This document shows, one piece after another, positions 1 to 7,092 of a stretch of DNA of 20,554 bases. The stretch's first letter is position 1. Each line of letters starts with the position of its first letter. Source of the stretch: Claveliimonas acetigenes (GTDB taxonomy: Bacteria; Bacillota; Clostridia; Lachnospirales; Lachnospiraceae); contig NZ_JAOQJU010000044.1 in the NCBI RefSeq assembly GCF_025567385.1, positions 1 through 20,554 on the forward strand, written 5' to 3'. The notes beneath the pieces are model-generated. The model saw nothing but the letters and a program-made list of their open reading frames with translations. It made no database searches and had not been told where the DNA came from. Made by a program: the position numbers and the translations under genes.

Positions 1-85
1 TCTGCCATTTTGTTCACTCCTTATTCTCTAGATTATATCTCAAATCCTTGAGAATGGGGTGTCAACTTTTTTTATACCACATCAA
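1..85 (-). mobile_element. Probable end of a mobile element or divergent gene: start of a minus-strand CDS plus its leader
   Basis: On the minus strand an ATG at positions 8-6 (Met-Ala-...) is preceded by AAGGAGTG at suitable spacing, a TATAAT box near 33-38 and TTGACA near 61-66. This looks like the 5' end of a gene running off the left edge. The adjoining plus-strand gene (GH43) lacks its natural N-terminus, which fits an insertion sequence whose transposase gene starts here. The TTGACA to TATAAT spacing is about 22, too long for an ideal promoter, so the -35 call is weak. The exact element boundary, inverted repeat and target duplication cannot be fixed because the other end lies outside the window. 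The alternative is an ordinary divergent gene. Confidence 0.35.
38..53. repeat. Small palindrome (6-bp arms, 4-base loop) in the left-edge leader
   Basis: TCTCAA-ATCC-TTGAGA is a perfect 6-bp inverted repeat. It overlaps or sits immediately upstream of the minus-strand TATAAT box. That is a place where an operator could sit, but chance is not excluded. Confidence 0.3.
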
Positions 86-2090
86 ATTATATAAAAACAC
101 TACGGAGGATTTTACAACAATCAGTAATCCTGACAAGATAGCTTCCCGTTATGATGCGAGTGTAGATGGAAATATCGCGAATGCGGTTCCTTGCAATGTT
201 CTTCCGGTTACGAAGGCTGAGGCTGATTTGTTAAAGACGAAGCTGATGCCGCTTGAGAATACGGGAGTTGAAAAGAAGGAGTATTCTTTTAAGACGGAAC
301 CTGGCAAGGAATTAACGGAAGAAGATATTAAATCTACGATTACAGCACAGTATAACGACAGGACGACCGATGAGATTCCGATTGAATGGGATATGAGTTC
401 GGTAGATTTTGATGCAGAAGGAACTTATACAATCACAGGGCAGGCAAAACTTACGGAATATCCGGTTTTAAATGGAAGGGCAGATCCTAATATTTTCAAA
501 TATAATGGAAAATATTACTTTATCGCAACCGGCGAAACGCAGAGCCAATCTCAGGTATGTATTCGGGAGGCAGATACACCGCTGGGATTATTTACGGCAG
601 AAGATCATGAGCTGATTCCAAATGTAGGGAAACCAAGGTGGGCTCCGGAGCTTCATGAAATTAATGGGAAATTATATATTTTCCTTGCCATTGGAGATGC
701 ATGGAATAAGGTGCAGAGCTCTGTCATGGAGTTAAAAGAAGGAGGCAATCCGACGGTAAAGGAAGACTGGAAAGAAGCTGTTCAAGTGACAAGAGCGGAC
801 GGAAGTGCTCTTTATACAGGCGGTATTACTCTTGATATGACTTATTTTGAGCAGGACGGCGTACATTATCTGTGTTGGGCACAGCGTGCGATTAATCCTA
901 ACGGAACTTCTGATCTTTGGATTGCTACGATTGATCCGGATAATCCGTATCAGATTACCAGTGAACCGGTATGTATCCTCCGAAATCAGTATGGATGGGA
1001 TCGTGTAGATACAACGGTAGATGAAGGACCATTTATTGTAAAGAATAATGGAAAGATTTATATGACATTTTCAGGAGCTGGTGTAAGTAATTTATATGTA
1101 GTAGGACTCCTGACTGCCGACGAGGATGCTGATTTGTTAAAGGCAGAAAGCTGGACAGAAACAAATTATCCGATTTTATCTTCTGAAAGTGTTGCAGGAC
1201 AGTATGGACCAGGTCATAGTTGCTTCTCAGTTGATGAAGATGGAAGAACCATTTTTGTGTACCATATGAAACCTAATGGAGGAACCAGGAGCGCGACGGT
1301 AAGAAGAGTGCATTGGTCTGCAGACGGTTCTCCAGTACTGGATATGACAGTTGACCAAGAGCTGAAAGAAGAATACCGTAAGGTAACAGGAACTGTAACG
1401 GTTACGAAAGATCCGGATCCGGTTGATCCAGACCCGGTTGATCCGGACCCGGTTGACCCAGACCCGGTTGATCCAGACCCGGTTGATCCAGACCCGGTTG
1501 ATCCAGACCCGGCTGATCCGGATCCGGTGAAGCTTCCTTATATAGATGTGGAGGATTCCAGCTGGTATTATGATGCAGTATATTATAATTATCGTGTTGG
1601 AACGATGACTGGACTTGACAAGGAACATTTTGGGCCGTATGATCCGTTAGCACGTGCACATTTTGCTATTATACTTCATCGTATGAACGGAGAACCAAAA
1701 GTAGCGTATGAGTCTGTGTTCCCGGATGTACCGGATGGTACCTGGTTTACAGACGCGATTCTCTGGGCGGCGAAAACAAAGGTTGTCACCGGATATGAGG
1801 ATACAGGTCTTTTTGGACCTTCCGATTATATTAACCGTGAGCAGATGGCAGTTATGATGTATCGCTATGCCCGAATGAAAGGATACGAGTCAGAAAAACC
1901 GGCAGATATCAGCGGATATAAGGATGCATCCAAGGTAAATGCATTTGCAAAGGAAGCGATGGAATGGGCAGTTGGAAATAAGATTATTTCCGGCAAGTAT
2001 AATGAAACTACTCTTGACCCACAGGGAAATGCAAGCAGAGCAAAATGCGCAATAATTATCATGAGGTTTATAGAGAATATTGTAAATTAA
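48..2090 (+). CDS. 5'-truncated GH43 glycosidase with Ig-like domain, proline-rich linker and three SLH domains (probable non-exported remnant)
   Basis: The open frame (680 codons from a TTG) encodes, in order: unassigned sequence, a Big_4-like Ig domain (about residues 75-135), a family 43 five-bladed propeller (about 137-445), an 8-copy DPDPV linker (455-494) and three S-layer homology repeats (about 495-680). Family catalytic positions are visible: D146 in ADPN (base), D263 in LDMT (pKa modulator), E327 in DEGPF (acid), and H390 in GPGH. GH43 enzymes hydrolyse arabinan or xylan side chains, and SLH repeats attach proteins to the cell wall. No signal peptide is present. The first ~20 residues read through what appears to be non-coding or mobile-element DNA, and there is no good ribosome binding site for the TTG at 48. 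I infer a once larger secreted protein whose 5' part was lost. The true translation start, if any, is unknown. Domain calls are confident; activity and export are doubtful. Confidence 0.75.
   Translation: MRMGCQLFLYHIKLYKNTTEDFTTISNPDKIASRYDASVDGNIANAVPCNVLPVTKAEADLLKTKLMPLENTGVEKKEYSFKTEPGKELTEEDIKSTITAQYNDRTTDEIPIEWDMSSVDFDAEGTYTITGQAKLTEYPVLNGRADPNIFKYNGKYYFIATGETQSQSQVCIREADTPLGLFTAEDHELIPNVGKPRWAPELHEINGKLYIFLAIGDAWNKVQSSVMELKEGGNPTVKEDWKEAVQVTRADGSALYTGGITLDMTYFEQDGVHYLCWAQRAINPNGTSDLWIATIDPDNPYQITSEPVCILRNQYGWDRVDTTVDEGPFIVKNNGKIYMTFSGAGVSNLYVVGLLTADEDADLLKAESWTETNYPILSSESVAGQYGPGHSCFSVDEDGRTIFVYHMKPNGGTRSATVRRVHWSADGSPVLDMTVDQELKEEYRKVTGTVTVTKDPDPVDPDPVDPDPVDPDPVDPDPVDPDPVDPDPADPDPVKLPYIDVEDSSWYYDAVYYNYRVGTMTGLDKEHFGPYDPLARAHFAIILHRMNGEPKVAYESVFPDVPDGTWFTDAILWAAKTKVVTGYEDTGLFGPSDYINREQMAVMMYRYARMKGYESEKPADISGYKDASKVNAFAKEAMEWAVGNKIISGKYNETTLDPQGNASRAKCAIIIMRFIENIVN
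1410..1529 (+). repeat. Eight tandem 15-bp units encoding a DPDPV linker
   Basis: Eight in-frame 15-base units of the form GAT-CCN-GAY-CCG-GTN make up exactly 120 bases. Unit 7 has Ala for Val, and third-position changes (CCA/CCG, GAC/GAT) are scattered. They encode an acidic, proline-rich stiff spacer between the GH43 module and the SLH anchor. The near-identity of units predicts length change by slippage or unequal recombination. Confidence 0.9.
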
Positions 2091-2170
2091 GAGGGAATCA
2101 GCTGGACAATTTCCGGTGTATGTGCTAATCTGAGTGAGTGGAGAATGTTTGATACGAAGGAGGAGCAGGT

Positions 2171-2656
2171 ATGAAACTGGTAATTACAATGAGCAGGCGA
2201 TATGGTACAGGAGCAAGCATGATAGCGAAGGAATTGTCTGAGCAGCTTGGAATTCCGGTGTACGATAAAGTGAATGTGGAAGAAGAGCTATCAAAGAATA
2301 CCTATGAATCTGAAGTAGAGGTTATCCGTCAGCTTGCGAAAGAACCGTGTATTATTTTGGGGCGCTGTGCATCTGAGATATTGAAGGATCAAAGGAATGT
2401 ATTTAATATCTACGTATGTGCTGACAAGGAAGACAGGATCCGACGCATCATGAAGATAGAGAATCTGCCTTACGAAGATGCAAAAGCAGAGATTGAGCAG
2501 ACAGACAGAGAGCGTTCAGAGTACTATCATGAACACACCGGGAAGGCATGGGGAGATGTGAATAATTATCACATGATATTGAATACGTCTGATTTAGGAG
2601 TAGAGAATTGTGCAGGCATCCTGTTAAAGTATTTTGAACGGAAGGAATTTATATAG
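2171..2656 (+). CDS. Cytidylate kinase-like family protein (short form)
   Basis: The 161-residue protein begins with a nucleotide-kinase-like strand and loop (ITMSRRYGTGAS, residues 5-16) and carries an IILGRCAS segment (about 61-68). Both are typical of the Cytidylate_kin2 family, whose usual members start ISREYGSGG and contain GRCAD. An Arg-rich lid-like region (DKEDRIRRIM, about 85-94) follows. The glycine loop lacks the Lys of a classical Walker A. Family members are usually nearer 190-200 residues; this one appears to lack a helical stretch between the YDK motif (31-33) and the GRC strand. AAGGAGGAG lies just upstream of the ATG. The gene is monocistronic, ending at a strong hairpin. Substrate is unknown. 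It is distinct from the essential Cmk, and NMP kinase activity is only inferred. Confidence 0.8.
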   Translation: MKLVITMSRRYGTGASMIAKELSEQLGIPVYDKVNVEEELSKNTYESEVEVIRQLAKEPCIILGRCASEILKDQRNVFNIYVCADKEDRIRRIMKIENLPYEDAKAEIEQTDRERSEYYHEHTGKAWGDVNNYHMILNTSDLGVENCAGILLKYFERKEFI

Positions 2657-2663
2657 CGAACCG

Positions 2664-2697
2664 CAGAGCGGCATAGTCAAAGGGCTATGCCGCTCTG
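2664..2697 (+). terminator. Strong hairpin after the cytidylate-kinase-like gene
   Basis: A perfect 13-bp stem (2664-2676 with 2685-2697) closes an 8-base loop starting 8 bases after the stop codon. Only a short interrupted T stretch (TAGTTTAT) follows, so intrinsic termination is probable but the tail is weak. Confidence 0.65.
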
Positions 2698-2731
2698 ATA
2701 GTTTATACGGGTGAGGTTTTGAGAAATACTA

Positions 2732-2760
2732 TTGAAATTGCACATCTGATTTTATATAAT
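2732..2760 (+). promoter_or_regulatory. Sigma-A-type promoter for the MATE gene
   Basis: TTGAAA at 2732-2737 and TATAAT at 2755-2760 are separated by exactly 17 bases. Transcription would start near 2767, giving a leader of about 28 bases to the ATG at 2795. The position after the 2664-2697 hairpin supports independent transcription. Confidence 0.75.
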
Positions 2761-2794
2761 AGGTGGAGTTTTGTAATACAGGGGGATAACGGTA

Positions 2795-4138
2795 ATGGAA
2801 AGAGATATGACAACAGGGGCTCCGGGAAAGATTATTTTAAATTTTACAATCCCGATTTTTATAGGGAATATGTTCCAGCAGCTTTACAGCATGGTGGATA
2901 CGATTATTGTGGGTAAATTTGTGGGAAATGAAGCGTTGGCTGCAGTTGGTTCCTGTGGAACCCTGATGTTTCTTATTCTGGGGTTTCTTATTGGTCTTAC
3001 GGCAGGATTTATGGTGATTACTTCGCAGCATTATGGATCCGGAAATATGCGAGCAATGCGGCAGTCGGTTGCTTCTGCGGCGATTCTGTCAGCAGTAATT
3101 TCTGTGTTGATGACCTTGTGCAGTATGTTGATGATGAAGCAGATTCTTCATTTGATGAATACACCGGAGGATATTTATCAGGAAGCATATGGTTATATCA
3201 TGGTTATCTGCGGCGGTATTGCAGCGCAGGTGCTTTATAACTTATTGGCCAGTATATTGCGGGCACTGGGGGACAGTAAGGTTCCGCTTTATTTCCTGAT
3301 ACTGGCGGCGTTTTTAAATATCGTGCTGGATCTGGTATTTATTATTGTATTCCATATGGGGGCTGCAGGGGCTGCCCTTGCAACGGTTATCTCCCAGGGA
3401 GCGTCAGGAATTTTATGCCTTGTGTATATTATAAAGAAGGTTCCGGAACTTCATTTAAGGAAGGAGGACTGGAAGTTTGGGAGAAGCATGGCAATATGGC
3501 AGATGAAGATTGGAATTCCTATGGCTCTGCAATATTCTATTACGGCAATTGGAACTATTATGGTACAGTCTGCGCTGAATATGCTGGGTTCTCTCTCCGT
3601 GGCCGGATTTGCGGCGGCAAATAAGATCGAGCAGTTGGTAACGCAGGCGTATGTAGCGATCGGGACAACGATGGCGACTTACTGTGCGCAGAATACGGGG
3701 GCAGGAAGGATAGACCGTGTACGCCAGGGATTTCGGGCGGCTACGGTTATCGCAAGTATTTATGCTGTAGTGACCGGACTTATGGCTATATTTGGAGGAA
3801 AGTATCTGACAGTACTTTTCGTGTCAGAAAATCTTCCGCAGATTATGGAACTGGTAGATATTTATATGAAATGCATTGGCGCTGTGTTTATTCCGCTGGC
3901 AGTTGTTAATATATACCGTAATGGCATTCAGGGAATGGGCTATGGATTACTTCCGATGATGGCCGGTGTTGCGGAATTAATTGGCAGAGGCGTAGTTGCA
4001 TTGATTGCTGCGTCAAGGAAAAGTTATGTAGGCGCCTGTCTTGCGAATCCCGCGGCATGGCTGTTTGCAGGGGCGCTGCTTTTAATCATGTATTTTTCTA
4101 TTATGAAAAAGCGTGAAAAAAATTCCCTTTTATCATAA
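2795..4138 (+). CDS. MATE family multidrug/cation exporter
   Basis: The 447-residue polytopic membrane protein has about 12 hydrophobic segments and the MATE N-terminal pattern: PIFIGNMFQQLYSMVDTIIVGKFVG near residues 19-43, and the inverted second half beginning with GIPMALQYS near 240. Members export cationic drugs or metabolites in exchange for Na+ or H+. The charged end (MKKREKNS) is cytoplasmic. AGGGGGA precedes the ATG, and a near-consensus promoter lies 35-63 bases upstream. No adjacent regulator is visible. Length and motifs match the DinF/NorM-like branch common in gut Clostridia. The substrate cannot be deduced. Confidence 0.93.
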   Translation: MERDMTTGAPGKIILNFTIPIFIGNMFQQLYSMVDTIIVGKFVGNEALAAVGSCGTLMFLILGFLIGLTAGFMVITSQHYGSGNMRAMRQSVASAAILSAVISVLMTLCSMLMMKQILHLMNTPEDIYQEAYGYIMVICGGIAAQVLYNLLASILRALGDSKVPLYFLILAAFLNIVLDLVFIIVFHMGAAGAALATVISQGASGILCLVYIIKKVPELHLRKEDWKFGRSMAIWQMKIGIPMALQYSITAIGTIMVQSALNMLGSLSVAGFAAANKIEQLVTQAYVAIGTTMATYCAQNTGAGRIDRVRQGFRAATVIASIYAVVTGLMAIFGGKYLTVLFVSENLPQIMELVDIYMKCIGAVFIPLAVVNIYRNGIQGMGYGLLPMMAGVAELIGRGVVALIAASRKSYVGACLANPAAWLFAGALLLIMYFSIMKKREKNSLLS

Positions 4139-4220
4139 CCTGTGTTATACTTGATTATAAGTATGTACAACATCTAAAAAGAAGATTCTTTCTGAAAACT
4201 GAAAATAAGGAGCAGGATTT

Positions 4221-4919
4221 ATGAAGAGAGTGTTATTAAAATTAAGCGGAGAGGCCCTTGCGGGAGATAAGAAGACAGGATTTGATGAAGCAACCTGCAT
4301 TGGGGTTGCGAAGCAGGTAAAGCAGTTGACCGATGAGGGAATTCAGGTCGCAATCGTTACCGGAGGAGGTAATTTCTGGAGGGGGCGTACCAGTGAGACG
4401 ATCGATCGGACGAAGGCAGACCAGATTGGGATGCTGGCAACGGTTATGAACTGCATTTACGTGTCTGACATTTTCAGATATGTGGGAATGAAGACGGAGG
4501 TATTTACTCCATTTGTATGCGGATCTTTTACATCTTTGTTCTCTAAGGATCGGGCGGTGGAAGCGCTGGAAGAGGGAAAGGTGGTTTTCTTTGCGGGAGG
4601 AACCGGACATCCTTATTTCTCTACGGATACGGGAGCAGTTCTCCGGGCAATTGAAATAGAAGCGGATGCGATGTTGCTGGCTAAGGCGATTGACGGAATC
4701 TATGACAGTGATCCGAAGGTGAATGCACAGGCAAAGAAGTATGATGAGATTTCCATTCAGGAAATTATTGATAAAAAACTGATGGCAGTCGATCTGACGG
4801 CTTCTATCATGTGTATGGAGAATAAGATGCCGATGTTGGTATTTGGACTGAATGAAGAGAACAGTATCGTAGAAACAATGTCAGGAAGATTTACAGGTAC
4901 AAAAGTAACTGTATCATAA
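4221..4919 (+). CDS. pyrH: UMP kinase
   Basis: PyrH phosphorylates UMP to UDP with ATP, feeding UTP and CTP synthesis; it is a cytosolic hexamer of the amino-acid-kinase fold. Visible motifs are LLKLSGEAL at the N-terminus (phosphate-binding Lys7), GGGNFWRGR at 48-56 (UMP and phosphate loop), TKADQIGML (about 64-72), and GTGHPYFSTDT plus LLAKAIDGIYDSDP in the C-terminal half (base, ribose and ATP contacts). At 232 residues it is full length. AAGGAG sits upstream of the ATG. It leads the frr-uppS-cdsA-dxr-rseP run, with frr 15 bases downstream. The 82-base gap after the MATE gene holds a TATACT box at 4146-4151, but no convincing -35. The usual rpsB-tsf pair is not upstream. Confidence 0.97.
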   Translation: MKRVLLKLSGEALAGDKKTGFDEATCIGVAKQVKQLTDEGIQVAIVTGGGNFWRGRTSETIDRTKADQIGMLATVMNCIYVSDIFRYVGMKTEVFTPFVCGSFTSLFSKDRAVEALEEGKVVFFAGGTGHPYFSTDTGAVLRAIEIEADAMLLAKAIDGIYDSDPKVNAQAKKYDEISIQEIIDKKLMAVDLTASIMCMENKMPMLVFGLNEENSIVETMSGRFTGTKVTVS

Positions 4920-4934
4920 AGGGAGGATATAAGT

Positions 4935-5486
4935 ATGAACGAGAGATTACAGGTCTATGAAGACAAAATGAAAAAGACAATGGCGAGTCTGGAGTCAGAA
5001 TTGATGACGATCCGTGCGGGACGTGCGAATCCCAATGTACTGAATAAGATTATGGTGGATTATTATGGGACGCCTACGCCGATTCAGCAGGTGGGGAATG
5101 TGTCCGTGCCGGAACCGCGTATGATTCAGATCCAGCCATGGGAGAAGAGTATGGTGAAAGCAATTGAAAAGGCAATCAACATGTCTGATCTTGGGATTAA
5201 TCCTACGAACGATGGCTCTGTTATTCGCCTGGTATTTCCGGAACTTACCGAGGAACGCAGAAAAGAACTGGTGAAGGATGTAAAGAAGAAAGGCGAACAG
5301 GCGAAGGTTGCTGTCCGCAACATCCGTCGTGATGGAAATGATGCATGGAAGAAGTTAAAGGGGACAGATGTATCGGAGGATGAGATTAAAGATCTGGAGA
5401 CACAGCTTCAGAAGATTACGGATAAGTACGTAAAAGAAGTGGATAAAGCAGTGGAAGCAAAAGCAAAAGAGGTTATGACTGTTTAA
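4935..5486 (+). CDS. frr: Ribosome recycling factor
   Basis: RRF acts with EF-G to split post-termination ribosomes into subunits. The 183-residue length is typical. The N-terminal three-helix-bundle half contains TIRAGRANPNVL (about 26-37) and YYGTPTPIQQ; the beta domain carries VPEPRMI and IQPWEKSM; the C-terminal helices include GINPTNDGSVIRL and LTEERRKELVK. GGGAGG lies nine bases before the ATG, and the gene follows pyrH by 15 bases. A hairpin with T-run directly after the stop may limit read-through into uppS. Confidence 0.97.
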   Translation: MNERLQVYEDKMKKTMASLESELMTIRAGRANPNVLNKIMVDYYGTPTPIQQVGNVSVPEPRMIQIQPWEKSMVKAIEKAINMSDLGINPTNDGSVIRLVFPELTEERRKELVKDVKKKGEQAKVAVRNIRRDGNDAWKKLKGTDVSEDEIKDLETQLQKITDKYVKEVDKAVEAKAKEVMTV

Positions 5487-5495
5487 GAAGTATAG

Positions 5496-5530
5496 AGGGA
5501 CGGGGCGTGCAGGTTCCCGTCTCTGTTTTT
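5496..5530 (+). terminator. Terminator-like hairpin with T-run between frr and uppS
   Basis: AGGGACGGG (5496-5504) pairs with CCCGTCTCT (5516-5524), with one G-U pair and an 11-base loop, followed by GTTTTT (5525-5530). The uppS ribosome binding site GGGAGG begins immediately afterwards at 5531. It starts 10 bases after the frr stop and has the full architecture of an intrinsic terminator, possibly partial. Confidence 0.7.
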
Positions 5531-5546
5531 GGGAGGAGACTGTGCT

Positions 5547-6257
5547 ATGAATGTACCGCAGCATGTGGCGATTATTTTAGATGGCAACGGACGTTGGGCA
5601 AAAGCAAAAGGAATGCCAAGAAATTATGGACATGCCCAGGGAAGTAAGAATGTAGAAAAAATCTGTGAAGAAGCATGGCGGCTGGGGATAAAATATTTGA
5701 CGGTCTATGCATTTTCTACGGAGAACTGGAACCGGCCGAAAGATGAAGTTGACGCTTTGATGAAGCTTCTTCGCAATTACATGAAGACCTGCTTGAAGAC
5801 GGCGGCAAAGAATGATATGAAGATCCGTGTGATTGGGGATAAGACAAGGCTGGATGAGGATATACGTCTTCGGATTGATGAGTTAGAGAAGGCAACCGTG
5901 AATAATGGAGGATTGAATTTTCAGATTGCCATTAACTATGGAAGCAGAGATGAAATTGTCCGGGCAGTGCGCCATATAGCGCAGGATTGTGCAGATGGCA
6001 GGATACAGCCGGATGCTATTGATGAGAGTGTACTGGAATCCTATCTTGATACTCATGATATTCCGGATCCGGATCTGATGATTCGGACCAGCGGAGAACT
6101 TAGGCTTTCCAATTATCTGCTTTGGCAGCTTGCTTACTCAGAGTTTTATTTTACAGATGTTCCATGGCCGGATTTTACAAAAGAAGAATTGATAAAGGCC
6201 ATAGAACAATATAATTCCAGAGACAGACGTTATGGCGGGGTAAAGGAGGACCGATAA
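5547..6257 (+). CDS. uppS: Isoprenyl transferase / undecaprenyl diphosphate synthase
   Basis: UppS (cis-prenyltransferase) condenses isopentenyl-PP units onto farnesyl-PP to make the C55 carrier lipid precursor for peptidoglycan and other wall polymers. The ATG at 5547 is chosen because GGGAGGAG precedes it at 5531-5538; an upstream in-frame TTG at 5529 has no such support. The 236-residue product has family signatures: ILDGNGRWAKAKG with catalytic D12, YGHAQG, YAFSTENWNRP (about 66-76), and near the C-terminus RTSGELRLSNYLLWQ and DVPWPDF, which bind IPP. Substrate supply (dxr) and lipid synthesis (cdsA) are encoded just downstream; cdsA starts 2 bases after this stop. Confidence 0.96.
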   Translation: MNVPQHVAIILDGNGRWAKAKGMPRNYGHAQGSKNVEKICEEAWRLGIKYLTVYAFSTENWNRPKDEVDALMKLLRNYMKTCLKTAAKNDMKIRVIGDKTRLDEDIRLRIDELEKATVNNGGLNFQIAINYGSRDEIVRAVRHIAQDCADGRIQPDAIDESVLESYLDTHDIPDPDLMIRTSGELRLSNYLLWQLAYSEFYFTDVPWPDFTKEELIKAIEQYNSRDRRYGGVKEDR

Positions 6258-6258
6258 G

Positions 6259-7056
6259 ATGTTTAAAACAAGATTGCTTAGCGGAATCGTGCTTGTAATT
6301 ATTTTGATTGCTACGGTCGGATACGGGGGCAATGTATTATTTGGTGTGCTTGCACTTATCAGTCTGATTGGAGTAAAGGAATTGTATCAAGTTGTTAAGG
6401 TGCAGAATACGCTGCTGGGAGGAGTCGGATACCTTGCGGTGATAGCTTATTATGTACTGGTATATATGGAAAAAATAGATCTTATGGTGTTCCTGAGCAT
6501 ACTGCTTTTGGTACTTTTGATGGCTGTATATGTTTTTTCCTTCCCCAAATTCCGTGCGGAGCAGGTAATGACAGTGTTTTTTGGCGTGTTTTATGTTGCA
6601 GTCATGCTGTCATTTATTTATCAAACCAGGATGCTGGCAGATGGCGCATATATGGTATGGCTGATTTTCTTAAGTTCCTGGGGATGTGATACCTGTGCGT
6701 ACTGTGTGGGAATGCTGATTGGGAAACATAAGATGGCGCCTGTCTTAAGTCCGAAAAAATCTGTAGAGGGCGGAGTCGGAGGTGTCATAGGAGCTGCGCT
6801 TCTGGGGCTTTTATATGCATTTGCCATGAACCATTGGGGAAATGCCGGCCTGGATCCGGTCTTCTGTGCGATTACCTGCGGGGTGGGAGGAATTATCTCC
6901 CAGATTGGAGACCTGGCAGCTTCTGCGATTAAGAGGAATTATGAAATTAAGGATTATGGCAAATTAATTCCGGGACATGGTGGCATATTAGACAGATTTG
7001 ACAGTGTAATTTTTACAGCGCCGGTTATTTTTATCTTATCATTAGTACTTTTATAA
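6259..7056 (+). CDS. cdsA: Phosphatidate cytidylyltransferase (CDP-diglyceride synthase)
   Basis: CdsA converts phosphatidic acid and CTP to CDP-diacylglycerol, the branch point for membrane phospholipids. The 265-residue protein is largely hydrophobic, with about seven to eight membrane segments. It matches the complete family signature at 223-248: S-AIKR, KD-YG, IPGHGG, LDRFD. An upstream SPKKSVEGG motif (about 164-172) is also conserved. AAGGAGGA overlaps the end of uppS, and only one base separates the stop and start codons, implying translational coupling. Confidence 0.96.
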   Translation: MFKTRLLSGIVLVIILIATVGYGGNVLFGVLALISLIGVKELYQVVKVQNTLLGGVGYLAVIAYYVLVYMEKIDLMVFLSILLLVLLMAVYVFSFPKFRAEQVMTVFFGVFYVAVMLSFIYQTRMLADGAYMVWLIFLSSWGCDTCAYCVGMLIGKHKMAPVLSPKKSVEGGVGGVIGAALLGLLYAFAMNHWGNAGLDPVFCAITCGVGGIISQIGDLAASAIKRNYEIKDYGKLIPGHGGILDRFDSVIFTAPVIFILSLVLL

Positions 7057-7092
7057 TATCTGTAGATAATATATATCAGAAAGAGGAAGATT

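Noticed and set aside
48..160. TTG at 48 as a genuine start for the glycosidase
   Set aside because: There is no ribosome binding site, no signal peptide, and the first residues are low-complexity read-through of the left-edge leader. It is kept only as the limit of the open frame.
1410..1529. CRISPR-like array
   Set aside because: The units are contiguous 15-mers without spacers and encode a protein linker in frame.
1227..1659. Two overlapping minus-strand open frames across the linker repeat
   Set aside because: They are the antisense of the 15-base repeat, which lacks stops in several frames. They have no ribosome binding site or recognisable domain, and the plus frame encodes GH43-SLH.
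3415..3624. Small plus-strand frame inside the MATE gene
   Set aside because: It is an out-of-frame shadow of the exporter with no domain and no independent start signals.
4170..4195. AAAGAA/TTCTTT inverted repeat before pyrH as a terminator
   Set aside because: The stem is short and AT-only with a 2-4 base loop and no T-run, so it would not be stable.
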